Shown piece by piece: positions 13,301 through 21,258 of a DNA stretch of 64,000 bases (the stretch's first letter is position 1; the number at the start of each line of letters is the position of its first letter). Source of the DNA: Drosophila persimilis (taxonomy: Eukaryota; Arthropoda; Insecta; Diptera; Drosophilidae). Position numbers and translations under genes: made by a program. The stretch lies in the NCBI RefSeq assembly GCF_003286085.1, contig NW_020825313.1, positions 2,480,001 to 2,544,000 of the forward strand. The letters run 5' to 3'. Below the pieces are notes generated by a model, which did not search any database, was not told the DNA's origin, and worked only from the letters and a program-made list of their open reading frames with translations.

Positions 13301-16300
13301 GTGCTAAATGGAAATTTTTATTTTGTTTAAACTGTGTTAAATATAATATGTAAAAATACTTCGTACAAACAGAATTAGGTGTATATGTATGCATACATAT
13401 GTACAGTGGGCTGCAAAAGTGAGTACATACTCACAATCACTGACTTTAGCCTCCCATAACAGGCAAACGAATAAAGCCAAACAAACCAAATTTGTTCCCC
13501 ATATAAATACTTGTATTCTTAAAAAATAAACAATAATTACAAGAACGAGTAAAAATTTTTCAAAGAATGAAAAGTAAAAAACCAAAAGAACTCGCATGTA
13601 CTCGGTTTTGCACTTTTTCATAAAAATTAAAGTAAATCATAATATTAACATTTTGCGCATAGACCCATATTAGATTTTACTTTTTTAATACGGTTTGGAA
13701 TGTTCTCTATCAAATTCCCAAAAATATCTTTTGAAATAGGATTGCACTCCGCATCTATACATCCCCAGAGATCGCCTTGGTAGTAGTAGTAATAAGTAGT
13801 AGTAGTAATAAGGAATAATATGAAATATTCAAATATTATGGTCTGAAGTTGCTTTACATGGTAGCACGTTGGTCCTCTACAAAAAATGTATGTTATTCAG
13901 TTCAGAGAGGACTATTTACAACTTCTACAAGCCTAACTTCTTAATTTTCCGGAGAAATGTATTTATCCTGAATTTAACTAACTTGTTTACAAGACAGGAA
14001 TCCGAAGCAAATTGCGAAAAATGTTCGAGAATGACTGGTTAATCAAAATTTTAAATTGCTGGAGTGGTTATCTCAAAGAACCGACCTTAATCCGATTGAA
14101 AGCCTACGGTCAATCGTGAAACGACGGCTTGAGCACTACGAATCAGCGCCATCTAACCAAGGCGATCTCTGGGGATGTATAGATGCGGAGTGCAATCCTA
14201 TTTCAAAAGATATTTTTGGGAATTTGATAGAGAACATTCCAAACCGTATTAAAAAAGTAAAATCTAATATGGGTCTATGCGCAAAATGTTAATATTATGA
14301 TTTACTTTAATTTTTATGAAAAAGTGCAAAACCGAGTACATGCGAGTTCTTTTGGTTTTTTACTTTTCATTCTTTGAAAAATTTTTACTCGTTCTTGTAA
14401 TTATTGTTTATTTTTTAAGAATACAAGTATTTATATGGGGAACAAATTTGGTTTGTTTGGCTTTATTCGTTTGCCTGTTATGGGAGGCTAAAGTCAGTGA
14501 TTGTGAGTATGTACTCACTTTTGCAGCCCACTGTATATAGATATAGAAGTTAAATTTATTTCTAATCACACCTCAAACCGTCCATTGTATTCTGCTACAT
14601 TCTGGGCTACAATTAAAATACAGTTTGCTGTGTACATTCATACATAAGTTTTTTGCATGATTTTGAATAAATTCAAGGATGCATAATAATATTTATAATA
14701 TAATATATGTATGTATATTATATATAATATTGTATACATCTTTTGTTCGTTCCTTTACAATTTGGTTGGCTCTATTTCCAGAAATCAAAATATCTTTAAT
14801 AGGGTTCATTCTGCTGTCAAGGATTGAAAAAGACTATCGTTGGCAATAACTCGATTATGGGTCTAAAACTGCGAATCTAAATGCAAATACCCTTCGGTAT
14901 TAGGCTGAGAATAATTTCAACATGCACACTAGGGTCCTTTTTTTCGCAAACAAAATTTTAACACGCATACACTCTCTTTTTTTTGTTTTATTATACTTAT
15001 TTTATTATGTTTGTGTATGTAAAAGCATAACTTCTAACACGATTCGACACGGCTAAGTGTAATTTAAAAATGGTAAAACAAGTTGCTTTAAGTATGAAGA
15101 TATAAAACTACAAAAAAGATAAGAACCCAGAAATCTTATTGCTTTACTGGAACGCTACGGAATATATGGACTATTAAGAGAAATATGGTACGAATGTTAT
15201 GTTATGCTGGAAGGCGAATCAGGCAAAATGAAAACTTGCTATGTATATTATTATTTCTTTCTTTCTACCAGAAAAAAAAGTACTAAACGATCAATTTTTA
15301 CGTTTACCTTAATCTTTGTACATATGTACATGCTGGGGTCGGCAGGATTCGGATGTATCACTGAAGTAATACAAAATCTGAATCATAATACGCCATCAAA
15401 ATTAGTTTACTGTGGATTCATGGAGGGATCTACATAAATACATATTTACGTTAATACAAATCATTGGTTTAACCGTTCTTCAAACTTACATATAATCTGT
15501 AACTCCTATGCTTACTTAAATAAACATTTACTTTCAAATGTTCTCTTAATAATATCGATTTTTCCCTACTCAGGTCTATTCGCTGGACTCACCGGACACG
15601 TTCCAGTGCTTATATTCACCGGCATTTTCTTCCATTCGAAACAAGCACATCGAGCGCATTGCCGAGCAAATTGCCACATTGTGTGCAACTTTGGGCGAAT
15701 ATCCTAACGTTCGCTACAGGAGCGACTGGGATCGAAATATCGATCTGGCTGCTTCGATTCAGCAAAAACTGGACGCCTACAAGGCTGACGAGCCGACCAT
15801 GGGCGAAGGGCCGGAAAAAGCACGTTCCCAATTGCTTATTTTGGATCGTGGCTTCGATTGTGTGTCACCGTTTTTACATGAGCTTACACTTCAGGCTATG
15901 GCCTATGATTTACTACCAATTGTTAACGATGTGTACCGCTATACTCCAGGACCCAACCAACCTGAGAAGGAGGTTTTACTGGATGAGAACGACGACTTGT
16001 GGGTAGAGTTGCGCCACGAGCATATTGCAGTCGTGTCAACACAGGTTACGCAGAATTTGAAAAAGTTTACCGACTCAAAGCGGATGAGTTCCAGTAAGTC
16101 TTTCATAACATTTTTCATCATTAATCACTCAAAATGTTTCCATTTTTCGCATACAGCTGATAAGTCCTCAATGCGCGATTTATCTCAAATGATCAAAAAG
16201 ATGCCGCAATATCAAAAGGAGCTGTCAAAGTACTCAACTCATTTGCATTTGGCCGAGGACTGCATGAAATCCTATCAAAACTATGTGGACAAGCTATGTC

Positions 16301-17070
16301 GTGTTGAACAAGACTTGGCGATGGGTACTGATGCCGAGGGCGAAAAAATTAAGGACCATATGCGGAATATTGTGCCCATATTATTGGATGCGGTAAGCTC
16401 CAATTATTTATATTGTTTATGATCTATCTAAAACCCTGTTCTAGAATGTTTCTAACTACGATAAAGTTCGCATAATTGCCCTTTATGTGATGATCAAAAA
16501 TGGGATTTCGGAGGAAAATTTGACTAAACTCTTCACGCATGCCCAGTTGTCTCCGAAAGATCAAGATATGATTCGCAATTTAAGCTACCTGGGAATCAAT
16601 GTCATTGCTGATGTGAGTAATCTACGGAAAAGATGAAAAATGTTAAATTTTTTATATTTTAGTCTCGCAAAAAGGTATATTCAGTGCCGCGCAAAGAACG
16701 AATAACCGAAAGCACCTATCAGATGTCTCGTTGGACGCCCGTAATCAAGGACATAATGGAGGATTGCATTGAGGATAAGCTCGATCAACGACATTTCCCC
16801 TTTCTTGAAGGTAGGGCACAAAATACGAACTATCATGCGCCTACTAGTGCCCGTTATGGCCATTGGCACAAGGACAAGGCCCAGGCGCAAGTAAAAAACG
16901 TTCCCAGGCTGATTGTATTCATTGTGGGTGGCATGAGTATGTCTGAAATGCGGTGCGCTTATGAAGTTACTAACTCTGTGCGTAACTGGGAGGTGCTGGT
17001 CGGATCATCGCACGTTCTTTCTCCTGAAATCTTTCTCAGTGACTTGGGAAGTCTTTCTAAGGAAGATTAA
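3136..17070 (+). CDS. Rop: Rop, Sec1/Munc18 syntaxin-binding protein (exon 2 to stop)
   Basis: Host gene for the fly Munc18-1/UNC-18 orthologue. It binds syntaxin and assembling SNAREs at the plasma membrane and is needed for synaptic vesicle release and general secretion. Exons (with GT-AG borders) are 3136-3315, 3372-3527, one of 3641-3750 or 4359-4462, 15574-16093, 16157-16392, 16445-16612 and 16663-17070. With the 4359 exon these give 1772 nt. A short first exon of about 28 nt would bring the protein to about 599 residues, matching the roughly 597 known for fly Rop. The first exon (MALKVLVGQ in fly Rop, from memory) was not found, so it should lie left of the window. The frame is clean across all exons. 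The 11.1 kb fourth intron is filled with transposons, which is unusual because Rop is compact in D. melanogaster. Confidence 0.95.
3372..3527 (+). CDS. Rop: Rop exon, Sec1 domain 1 middle
   Basis: Acceptor CGTAG, donor GTATGA. A codon split across the 56-bp intron before it gives Leu-Val-Glu-Asp. It encodes the strongly conserved [20 protein letters not shown] of domain 1 and ends FAHVFFTE. It leaves one base of a split codon, which fits both candidate downstream exons. Confidence 0.95.
3641..3750 (+). CDS. Rop: Candidate alternative Rop exon (mutually exclusive)
   Basis: Open from an acceptor (GAATAG) to a donor (GTATTG). After the shared G it reads [19 protein letters not shown], then [18 protein letters not shown]. 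The end KEINIAFL is identical to the 4359-4462 exon, and the length class is the same (110 and 104 nt, both 2 modulo 3). Either exon alone keeps frame; both together would shift it. The divergent first half replaces the segment that in mammalian Munc18-1 carries Phe115 of the syntaxin N-peptide pocket. The equivalent position here is Leu, while the Glu132 equivalent is kept. Use in mRNA is inferred, not shown. It could be an old exon copy no longer spliced in, although it has no stop codon. Confidence 0.7.
3751..4358 (+). other. Rop: Rop intron between the two alternative exons, with AT repeat
   Basis: This 608-base stretch has no frame of interest. It holds an AT dinucleotide microsatellite with TATG/CATA variants from about 4263 to 4310, just upstream of the canonical exon. 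No splicing enhancer or base-pairing element of the kind known from fly exclusive-exon clusters was recognised by eye. Confidence 0.5.
4359..4462 (+). CDS. Rop: Rop exon, canonical end of domain 1
   Basis: Acceptor ATTATAG, donor GTGCGC. After the shared G it reads [18 protein letters not shown] then [17 protein letters not shown], matching the canonical Munc18-1 sequence at the same place (CPDALFNEL there). It supplies Phe and Glu at the positions equivalent to Munc18-1 Phe115 and Glu132. The next exon is 11.1 kb downstream. Confidence 0.95.
4597..4806. repeat. Two-copy tandem repeat of about 105 bp in Rop intron
   Basis: Copies 4597-4702 and 4703-4806 are nearly identical and differ by a 2-base gap in the middle. 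Each ends with a T tract followed by ATCAC. The unit contains GTGCCTAAAAAG, and a similar GTGCCTAAAAAGCTTT occurs near 2970. A recent local duplication is likely. Confidence 0.85.
4807..5217. other. AT-rich Rop intron, nothing recognised
   Basis: About 400 bases of AT-rich intron with several chance frames and no recognisable motif, ending in short TATG repeats (5196-5210) that abut the transposon end at about 5218. Confidence 0.4.
5555..6019 (-). pseudogene. Unrecognised 154-residue frame of the TIR transposon
   Basis: Open frame with balanced, non-repetitive composition that looks like real coding sequence. It reads [20 protein letters not shown], later [18 protein letters not shown], and contains [21 protein letters not shown] do not recognise the family and see no DDE, zinc-finger or HTH signature. 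It ends about 60 bases inside the terminal repeat region, as a transposase C-terminus often does. The upstream part of the same gene could be the 7195-7464 frame on the far side of the inserted Helitron. Alternatives are a captured host fragment or an unrelated relic. Confidence 0.45.
6077..7138 (+). mobile_element. INE-1/DINE-1-like non-autonomous Helitron, copy 1
   Basis: About 1.06 kb. It begins with the family's GC-rich start (GAGGGGGAAGGTTGTGAGTT) followed by a short hairpin around GCAACTCTACATTTATACCC. The middle has repeated modules with CCTTTGCGGGGGCGGAAGGG. It ends with the family's closing block: GACAGACAGACAGGGCTCAA, GGGATCGGAAACGATTCCTT, and the palindrome-like TACTCATTTTGAGTATCGGG. 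No coding capacity is seen. The same consensus recurs at 10199, 19507, 21813, 24460 and 41569. It has no target duplication, as expected for Helitrons. Confidence 0.75.
7195..7464 (-). pseudogene. Partial coding frame of the unidentified TIR transposon
   Basis: An 89-codon frame whose end, [20 protein letters not shown] then [12 protein letters not shown], is conserved at nucleotide level in the second copy (19310-19365, opposite strand). That conservation marks it as part of the mobile element rather than a chance frame. No family signature is recognised. It is adjacent to the Helitron that splits the element. Confidence 0.4.
7614..8303 (-). mobile_element. 5'-truncated CR1-like LINE
   Basis: Minus-strand end of a non-LTR element. 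The frame contains the post-RT region typical of CR1-like ORF2: [40 protein letters not shown] and [20 protein letters not shown]. The 3' end is an (AAAT)n-type tail at 7614-7636 as read on the minus strand. The 5' truncation point is at about 8303, where the unrelated repeat at 8300 begins. Related copies of a different subfamily lie at 26121, 26917 and 31199. Confidence 0.75.
8300..8535 (+). repeat. Unclassified dispersed repeat, copy 1
   Basis: A block of about 230 bp that matches 58430-58690 in reverse orientation. Shared stretches include ATGTTAATGCATCAATAAGT, TTCCTTTTGCAATTA, GCGGAATGTGAA and AAATCGGAAAACTTTTGTGA. It has no coding capacity. It could be a MITE or an LTR fragment; its ends are not well defined beyond CCTGATAT on one side and AAAACGGAGCC on the other. 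Confidence 0.65.
8536..8936. other. Intron sequence, nothing recognised
   Basis: About 400 bases between the dispersed repeat and the start of the TIR element at 8937. No frame, hairpin or known repeat was identified. Confidence 0.4.
8937..10165. mobile_element. TIR element with GAGCTGA subterminal repeats
   Basis: The termini GCTCGCGCACACTGTAGCTG (8937) and the inverted TTTCAGCTAGAGTGTGCGCG (10143-10165) form a 23-bp inverted repeat with one mismatch. Inside each end the motif GAGCTGA or its complement TCAGCTC is repeated many times (8957-9045 and 10020-10150), like the transposase-binding arrays near the ends of hAT-type elements. No transposase frame is seen. A Jockey LINE fragment sits inside. 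A target duplication is not evident. Superfamily undetermined. Confidence 0.6.
9300..9765 (-). mobile_element. Jockey-clade LINE fragment
   Basis: A minus-strand frame (9339-9707) reads [60 protein letters not shown] and [17 protein letters not shown]. This is the hallmark of the ORF2 C-terminus in Jockey-clade elements. Only the last 120 or so codons plus some 3' sequence are present. It lies inside the TIR element at 8937-10165, so it inserted after that element. Confidence 0.8.
11116..12448 (+). mobile_element. DD37E mariner-like (ITmD37E-type) DNA transposon
   Basis: A 1333-bp element with inverted repeats of about 29 bp (AGGAATGTGCCGAAAAGAAA at the left, its complement at the right) flanked by TA at 11114-11115 and 12449-12450. 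The extra TGCCTTATTCCTTA at 12451-12464 repeats the terminus and may be an excision or insertion scar. It carries one broken transposase. The catalytic spacing read from the sequence is D-37 residues-E (PDLASAHYA to ELRPIE). It is nested in a Helitron, itself in the Rop intron. Confidence 0.85.
11269..12240 (+). pseudogene. DD37E transposase, broken
   Basis: The start [16 protein letters not shown] (11269) opens an HTH region with [21 protein letters not shown] low-complexity Asn/Tyr run is encoded by an AAT/TAT repeat at 11310-11345. The GRKKG hinge and a second HTH ([20 protein letters not shown]) follow. After a frame change near 11622-11656 the catalytic part has [19 protein letters not shown]-like and [24 protein letters not shown] stands in place of the Trp before PDLASAHYA, and TAGs follow near 12230. 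It is inactive as it stands. Confidence 0.8.
12568..13403. other. Rop intron with Helitron scrap and short tandem repeat
   Basis: From about 12770 to 12890 a diverged piece of the Helitron family is recognisable (CACTGCAAATTGATTTGTTA, GATTCAGATTCAGTAATCTG). At 12905-12990 a unit of about 50 bp with TTTCTTTCGTAAAAACCTTC and TGGCAAATA is present twice in tandem. The rest is AT-rich and unremarkable. Confidence 0.5.
13404..14533 (+). mobile_element. Tc1-like element with 377-bp inverted arms
   Basis: A 1130-bp element flanked by TA (13402-13403 and 14534-14535). The terminus is CAGTGGGCTGCAAAAGTGAG. The left arm 13404-13780 and right arm 14157-14533 are each 377 bases and read as identical or nearly so. 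The unique centre is 376 bases and starts with a TAG/TAA microsatellite (13781-13813). The right arm and centre encode the C-terminal half of a Tc1-type transposase, so the left arm is an inverted copy of transposase-coding DNA rather than an ordinary TIR. It is a palindromic, non-autonomous derivative. Confidence 0.85.
14056..14292 (+). pseudogene. Tc1-like transposase C-terminus
   Basis: The frame reads [20 protein letters not shown], then [19 protein letters not shown], then [11 protein letters not shown]. The LNPIE segment holds the catalytic Glu of the DDE triad. Just upstream the DNA also encodes a QDRNPKQ-like match to the second Asp motif, followed by VREWL. The N-terminal half is absent. 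Most of this coding sequence lies in the right inverted arm and is therefore also present, reversed, in the left arm (shadow frame 13337-13621). Confidence 0.75.
14534..15573 (+). other. Rop: End of the large Rop intron, nothing recognised
   Basis: About 1 kb of AT-rich DNA up to the acceptor TTTTTCCCTACTCAG at 15573. A TATA-type dinucleotide run lies at 14690-14735. The 77-codon frame at 15204-15437 has no motif and is probably chance. No known repeat was identified. Confidence 0.4.
15574..16093 (+). CDS. Rop: Rop exon, domain 2 and start of domain 3
   Basis: It starts after TACTCAG with [16 protein letters not shown] and ends at GTAAGT after KRMSS. It contains [20 protein letters not shown], the domain 2 strand [14 protein letters not shown], and the [16 protein letters not shown] segment. 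All are standard Munc18 landmarks. No interruption is seen. Confidence 0.96.
16157..16392 (+). CDS. Rop: Rop exon, domain 3a helical hairpin
   Basis: Acceptor ATACAG, donor GTAAGC. It encodes [20 protein letters not shown], including the proline that corresponds to the hinge proline (Pro335) of the Munc18-1 domain 3a loop. It continues with HLAEDCM and [18 protein letters not shown]. In the known family this hairpin opens to template SNARE assembly. Confidence 0.96.
16445..16612 (+). CDS. Rop: Rop exon, domain 3
   Basis: Acceptor TTCTAG, donor GTGAGT, exactly 56 codons. It reads [20 protein letters not shown] and [20 protein letters not shown], as in fly Rop. Flanking introns are 52 and 50 bases, typical short fly introns. 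Confidence 0.96.
16663..17070 (+). CDS. Rop: Rop last coding exon with stop
   Basis: It follows ATTTTAG and ends at a TAA stop. It encodes [35 protein letters not shown], then the C-terminal Sec1 fold strand [20 protein letters not shown], and closes with [11 protein letters not shown]. The C-terminus is as in D. melanogaster Rop (from memory), so the protein looks full length at this end. Confidence 0.96.
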   Translation, partial: SRKKVYSVPRKERITESTYQMSRWTPVIKDIMEDCIEDKLDQRHFPFLEGRAQNTNYHAPTSARYGHWHKDKAQAQVKNVPRLIVFIVGGMSMSEMRCAYEVTNSVRNWEVLVGSSHVLSPEIFLSDLGSLSKED

Positions 17071-17076
17071 ATTTAA

Positions 17077-17082
17077 AATAAA
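17077..17082 (+). terminator. Rop: Rop polyadenylation signal
   Basis: An AATAAA hexamer lies 6 bases after the Rop stop codon, followed by a GT/T-rich stretch (GTGTTTTGTTTCG). A 3' UTR of only about 30-40 nt is implied. Later AATAAA-like hexamers in the AT-rich tract could serve as alternatives. Confidence 0.6.
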
Positions 17083-17099
17083 GTGTTTTGTTTCGCACT

Positions 17100-17691
17100 C
17101 TTTAAACGCTAAATAATTTTATTTATGGTTTAAAATTTGCCGTTAAAAATCTATAAATTTTTGGCTACTAAAAAATTGCCACAAATTAATTATATTCAAA
17201 ATATATAAACGCATATAAAAAATATATATATAGACAGATATTTTCTAAATATATATGTAATAGAAACATAGTAGAATTCTAAAGTTATAAAATTGCTAAT
17301 ATTCTAAAGTATATTAATATATATATCTATTTATATAAACTAATAAAATTATATTGTATACATGTGTAGAGAGTATATGTATTTATATGTATATGTGTAT
17401 AATTTAACATATTTATATATTTCAATAGATCACCGGACACTACAGCCACCCTTTTTAATTTTTTTCTTTCGATTTAAAAAAAAAAAGATTTATTTTTCGG
17501 AAACTGCCCTTATGACCACGATTTTATCCACCAAAATATCGGTTTAACACGAAAAATTCCATTAAAAGTTGTACTTTCTTTGAATTTAACAATTTTCTTG
17601 AAATATTTATACTACAAGTCCGGGGTCTAATTGAACCATATATATACAAATATATTTCCATACATACTTATAAATGTATATATAAATGTAA
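17100..17691. other. AT-rich DNA downstream of Rop
   Basis: Almost pure AT tracts with TATATA runs (17200-17420) and a poly-A stretch (17478-17487). Chance frames only. No gene or transposon recognised. Confidence 0.4.
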
Positions 17692-18391
17692 AGGGGAAGT
17701 GTGCCGGTTGTGGGCGCCGTTTTTGTCAAAACCAAGTGCATATTATACAAACATAAGTGGGCGAATTAAAGCTATAGGTCTTAGGTAACTGTCAGTGAAG
17801 GAAATAAATTAATACCTTCAAATGGTAAAATTGTATCAATATATTAGTGAAGTAAACATTTTTTGAAAGAGGAAATATTGCACTCGTCTGTGGGCCTCCG
17901 CTAAAAAATAAAAAATATGAAAGAAAACTACCGCAAATAAAGAAAAAAAAAATTAATTATTTTAATAGCCTTAACTGGTATAAATAACAACAAATATGAC
18001 ACGCTTTCACATTTATTAAATGATTTTTCCATTGTTAACTTGGCTAATATCACGTAAAATGAATAAAAACAGTGATAAAATACTTTACGTTAACATAAAT
18101 TTAATAACGTGATTCGTAAATTTTGGTTAAGCACGACGTCAAATCACAAAATGAAATGAAACACTGGAAACAAAGTGAAACACTCGCCTTGGTTGAAAAA
18201 TTGATCTTCAAAAACAATTTAAGCCACTTTTTTCTTTATTAGAAAAATTCATATATTTGTTTCGTTATCAGCGCGAAAGCTGGGCACCGTTAATTCCCAC
18301 TAATCAGATCTGTAGCGCCCGCTTGCTGTCCAAGCTTGCGTAGGGGTGCCCACTACTAGAGCGTGCCCACAACCAGCACATATGCCCTCCT
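17692..18391. mobile_element. Possible short TIR element (MITE-like)
   Basis: An imperfect inverted repeat of about 27 bp bounds a 700-bp block. The left end is GGGGAAGTGTGCCGGTTGTG (17693) and the right end contains CCACAACCAGCACATATGCC (complement of GGCATATGTGCTGGTTGTGG). A second, inner GTGGGC/GCCCAC pair lies at 17890 and 18345. TA flanks are possible but unproven. No coding frame. It could be chance similarity plus one conserved motif. Confidence 0.4.
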
Positions 18392-18990
18392 ACTTTATAT
18401 AAACTATATAATAACCTTATAATTATACTGTATTTAACACATAAATAGTGAAATTCACGACATCCAGACGCTCACATAAGAGGCTTGGAAATAATACACA
18501 ATATATGTATGTATGTACGAAAAAAGTTACGCAGTATGATTTCGATGCTTTATTGGTTCAGTCATTGCGGGAATTCCCAGGACTTCAGAATTTGTTTCGA
18601 TTCGCTTGGATCTCTGTTTTTCGTTTGTATTTTTCTTGTAATAAGAACAAGAGAGCATTACAAAAATTGTTAGTTAATTTCTTTTAAATGAAATAACTTT
18701 ATATTTGTGTGTGTTCATCTTTGTTGCTGTGCTTATGAGCCCTATAAATACACCGCCTGAGCAACGTGCGAAAATAAATGCGAAATAAACAAAAAATTTG
18801 GAATAATGCAAATACCCAAAGAAAATTTTCATTTAGATCCGCAGTTCCAGATACCACATTTGAGTGAATAGGAACGAACCGTCCAAGTCTAAAGATTGGT
18901 ATTATTAAAACGCATCGTAAAGAGCTGACTATAGTAATACATGTAATTTGGAGCTTACAATGGATACAGGCAGGGCTCTACTACATACAT
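18392..18990. other. Intergenic DNA, nothing recognised
   Basis: Two overlapping chance frames at 18448-18687 have no motif support. ACAT repeats at 18983-18990 abut the transposon end. Confidence 0.4.
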
Positions 18991-21250
18991 TAGGGTTGCG
19001 TTTATTTATAAAAGTTATGCAGTTTTAGCCCGATTCGACGTTTACAGGTGCTGACTTAAGGTCAAAGTTCAAAAATACGATATTAGGCCAATGGTTCCTT
19101 TGGCAGCTCTATTATATATCGCCCTAAAATTGCAGCTCGATTGGTTAATATTTAAGCCAACAATAAATAGTTAACATCGAACTTTTCATACTAATGTGCA
19201 ATTCGTTCTGTGTATTAAAATATCGAATTGATGTAGTGGGTGAAATATATTTGCGGGCAGCGTTTGAGTCATGAACAAACCAAGTTTTGTTTAACTGATC
19301 TGTACGTTGCAACAAATTTAAATGACAGAAGAAATGCAAAAATTAACTTCTGTCAAATGAAATTGAGAAAACATCATGTGCGTATTGATTATGTTTAGTT
19401 GTTAGAGACGATTTATGAAATGTTCTTAAAATATTAGCACATTTAAAATTCGTTTTTGATACAGCTGAACTTATGAACTATAACCAAATACTAACCAAAT
19501 GACAGGGAGTTGTGAGTTGCTGCTACGGCCGCAACTCTACATTCATAACTGATACTTAGTCAGTATGGATCTCCGCCGCCAGAGGACACACACATTGCAT
19601 GACGAACAGTGTGTAACAGAGAGAGAGAGAGAGAACGAGTAAGTGCGTAGCTAGATTTGCGTAGCCCCTGCGAATTGATTTGTTCTGATTCCGATTCGGT
19701 AATCTGGTAGATATAGTCATTTTCTATGATTTTGCGTATTTAATTTTCTTCAAAATTGTGGATGGTACGGCGACATTTAGAAATACACTTGTGCAGGTCC
19801 CATATCACAGGAGTGTGGATACAAATTTTGGGTTACTCTAGCTCTTATAATCTCATAGATTTAGGCGCTCATTTTTAGCTGTAGGCAAAGCCGACCATGA
19901 AACGTGTGTTTTAGAGAGAGACAGAGCGAGAAAGAATGATGAATGAATGAATTTTTTTCTTCATTCTGGCTATAATAATCGCTATATAATAATACGATCT
20001 GCTTCAGATTCTGCAGTCTAGAAGATATAATCATTCTCTACTATTCTGCGTATTATGGTTTTCTCGTATCTTTACAAATGTGGATGCCACACCCCCTTCC
20101 GCCCCAGCAAAGGACGAAAATCTGGGGCATCCACAAATCTCAGAGACTATTAAGGCTAGAGTAACCAAATTTGTTATCCACACTCCTGTTAGATTTCACT
20201 ATAAAACGTATATTTCATAATTTCGCCCCAGATCGGATCATTATATAGCTAAAAGGAACAAATTAATTTGCAGTTGCTACGCAGCACCCGACAACATGTT
20301 CAGACACGTTTTCTGTCTCTTCCGCACGCAATGTAGCCATACTGACTATGTATCGGGTATAAATGTAGAGTTGCGGTCGCCGCAGCAACTCACGTTTCAG
20401 TTCGTTTTTTTTTCTTTCAATTTGTTAATATTTAGTCAAGTTCAAGTTTTGTCATAAGTTATATTTTTTTATAAAACGCTTCTCAATACAATCCAAATAT
20501 TGAGTAGAGCTTTATAAAAATGATGAAATGAATGAAATTAAATTTATCTCATTTCTTAAAAATATCATTACAATCGACTTTCGCATGTTTGAAAAGGCGA
20601 AAATCTGGGCATCCACATTTTTGAAGATACGAGAACCGAACACACAATCATAGAAAATTACCATATGAACCAGATTGATTTTAATCGTATCATTATTATT
20701 CCTAAAAGAAACATATGAAATTGTAGAGTCACCACTCTCGCGCTTACTCATACCAAATTTGATTGCTTATAGTCTCTGAGAACTAGGCGCTCATAGGGAC
20801 GAACAGACAGACATAGCTCAATCGACTCAGCTATTAATGCTGATCAAGAACAAATCTACTTTATGGGGTCGGAAACGCTTCCTTCTGGACGTTACACATA
20901 TCCACTTTTCCCAGAAATGTAGTATATCCTTATACTCCTTTTGAGTTTTGGATATAAAAACAAGATGATTTTCAGAAGTTGCTAAACGTTGGAAAGGAAT
21001 ATGCTATTCAACATTCATTGATTAATAAAAATTGTTAATTTAATATAAAAGTTGACTGTTGACTATTTTTTGTGGGGTTCAGTGTTAACCAATCGAACTA
21101 AAATAGATAATATAGATATAATATAGCTGTCATAGGAACCATTGGAAAAATATCGTGTTTTTTCCACTTTGACCTCAAGTCGGCACCTCTGTCAAATCGG
21201 GCTGAAATTTTATATTTTTTTTACTTTTTTATTTTTAGACAAATAAGCGT
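18991..21250 (+). mobile_element. Unidentified TIR DNA transposon family (copy 2), with Helitron inside
   Basis: The left end (18991-19155) and right end (about 21085-21250, inverted) share roughly 165 bp. Common blocks are GCGTTTATTT-like termini, GGTGCTGACTTAAGGTCAAA versus GGTGCCGACTTGAGGTCAAA, CCAATGGTTCCT, and CTCGATTGGTTAA versus TTCGATTGGTTAA. ACATACAT at 18983-18990 and 21251-21258 could be an 8-bp target duplication, although the flanks are simple repeats. The interior 19245-19420 matches the coding segment 7146-7390 of copy 1 in inverted orientation. The Helitron at 19507-20958 is nested in it. No intact gene. Confidence 0.55.
19507..20958 (+). mobile_element. Rearranged INE-1/DINE-1-like Helitron, copy 3
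   Basis: It starts with GTTGTGAGTTGCTGCTACGG and ends TGAGTTTTGGATATAAAAA, both in forward sense. In between, 20092-20396 is a copy of the same family in reverse sense (CCCTTCCGCCCCAGCAAAGG to CGCAGCAACTCACG), including its own terminus. So either a second Helitron inserted in the first or a piece was inverted. This copy is more diverged than the one at 21813. A GAGA run lies at 19620. Confidence 0.65.
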
Positions 21251-21258
21251 ACATACAT

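Noticed and set aside
13337-13621. 94-codon minus-strand frame identical to one at 14316-14540
   Set aside because: The identity comes from the inverted arms of the Tc1-like palindrome; both frames are out of the transposase frame.
15204-15437. 77-codon frame in the Rop intron
   Set aside because: No motif, and AT-biased composition with repeated Tyr and Phe codons; probably chance.
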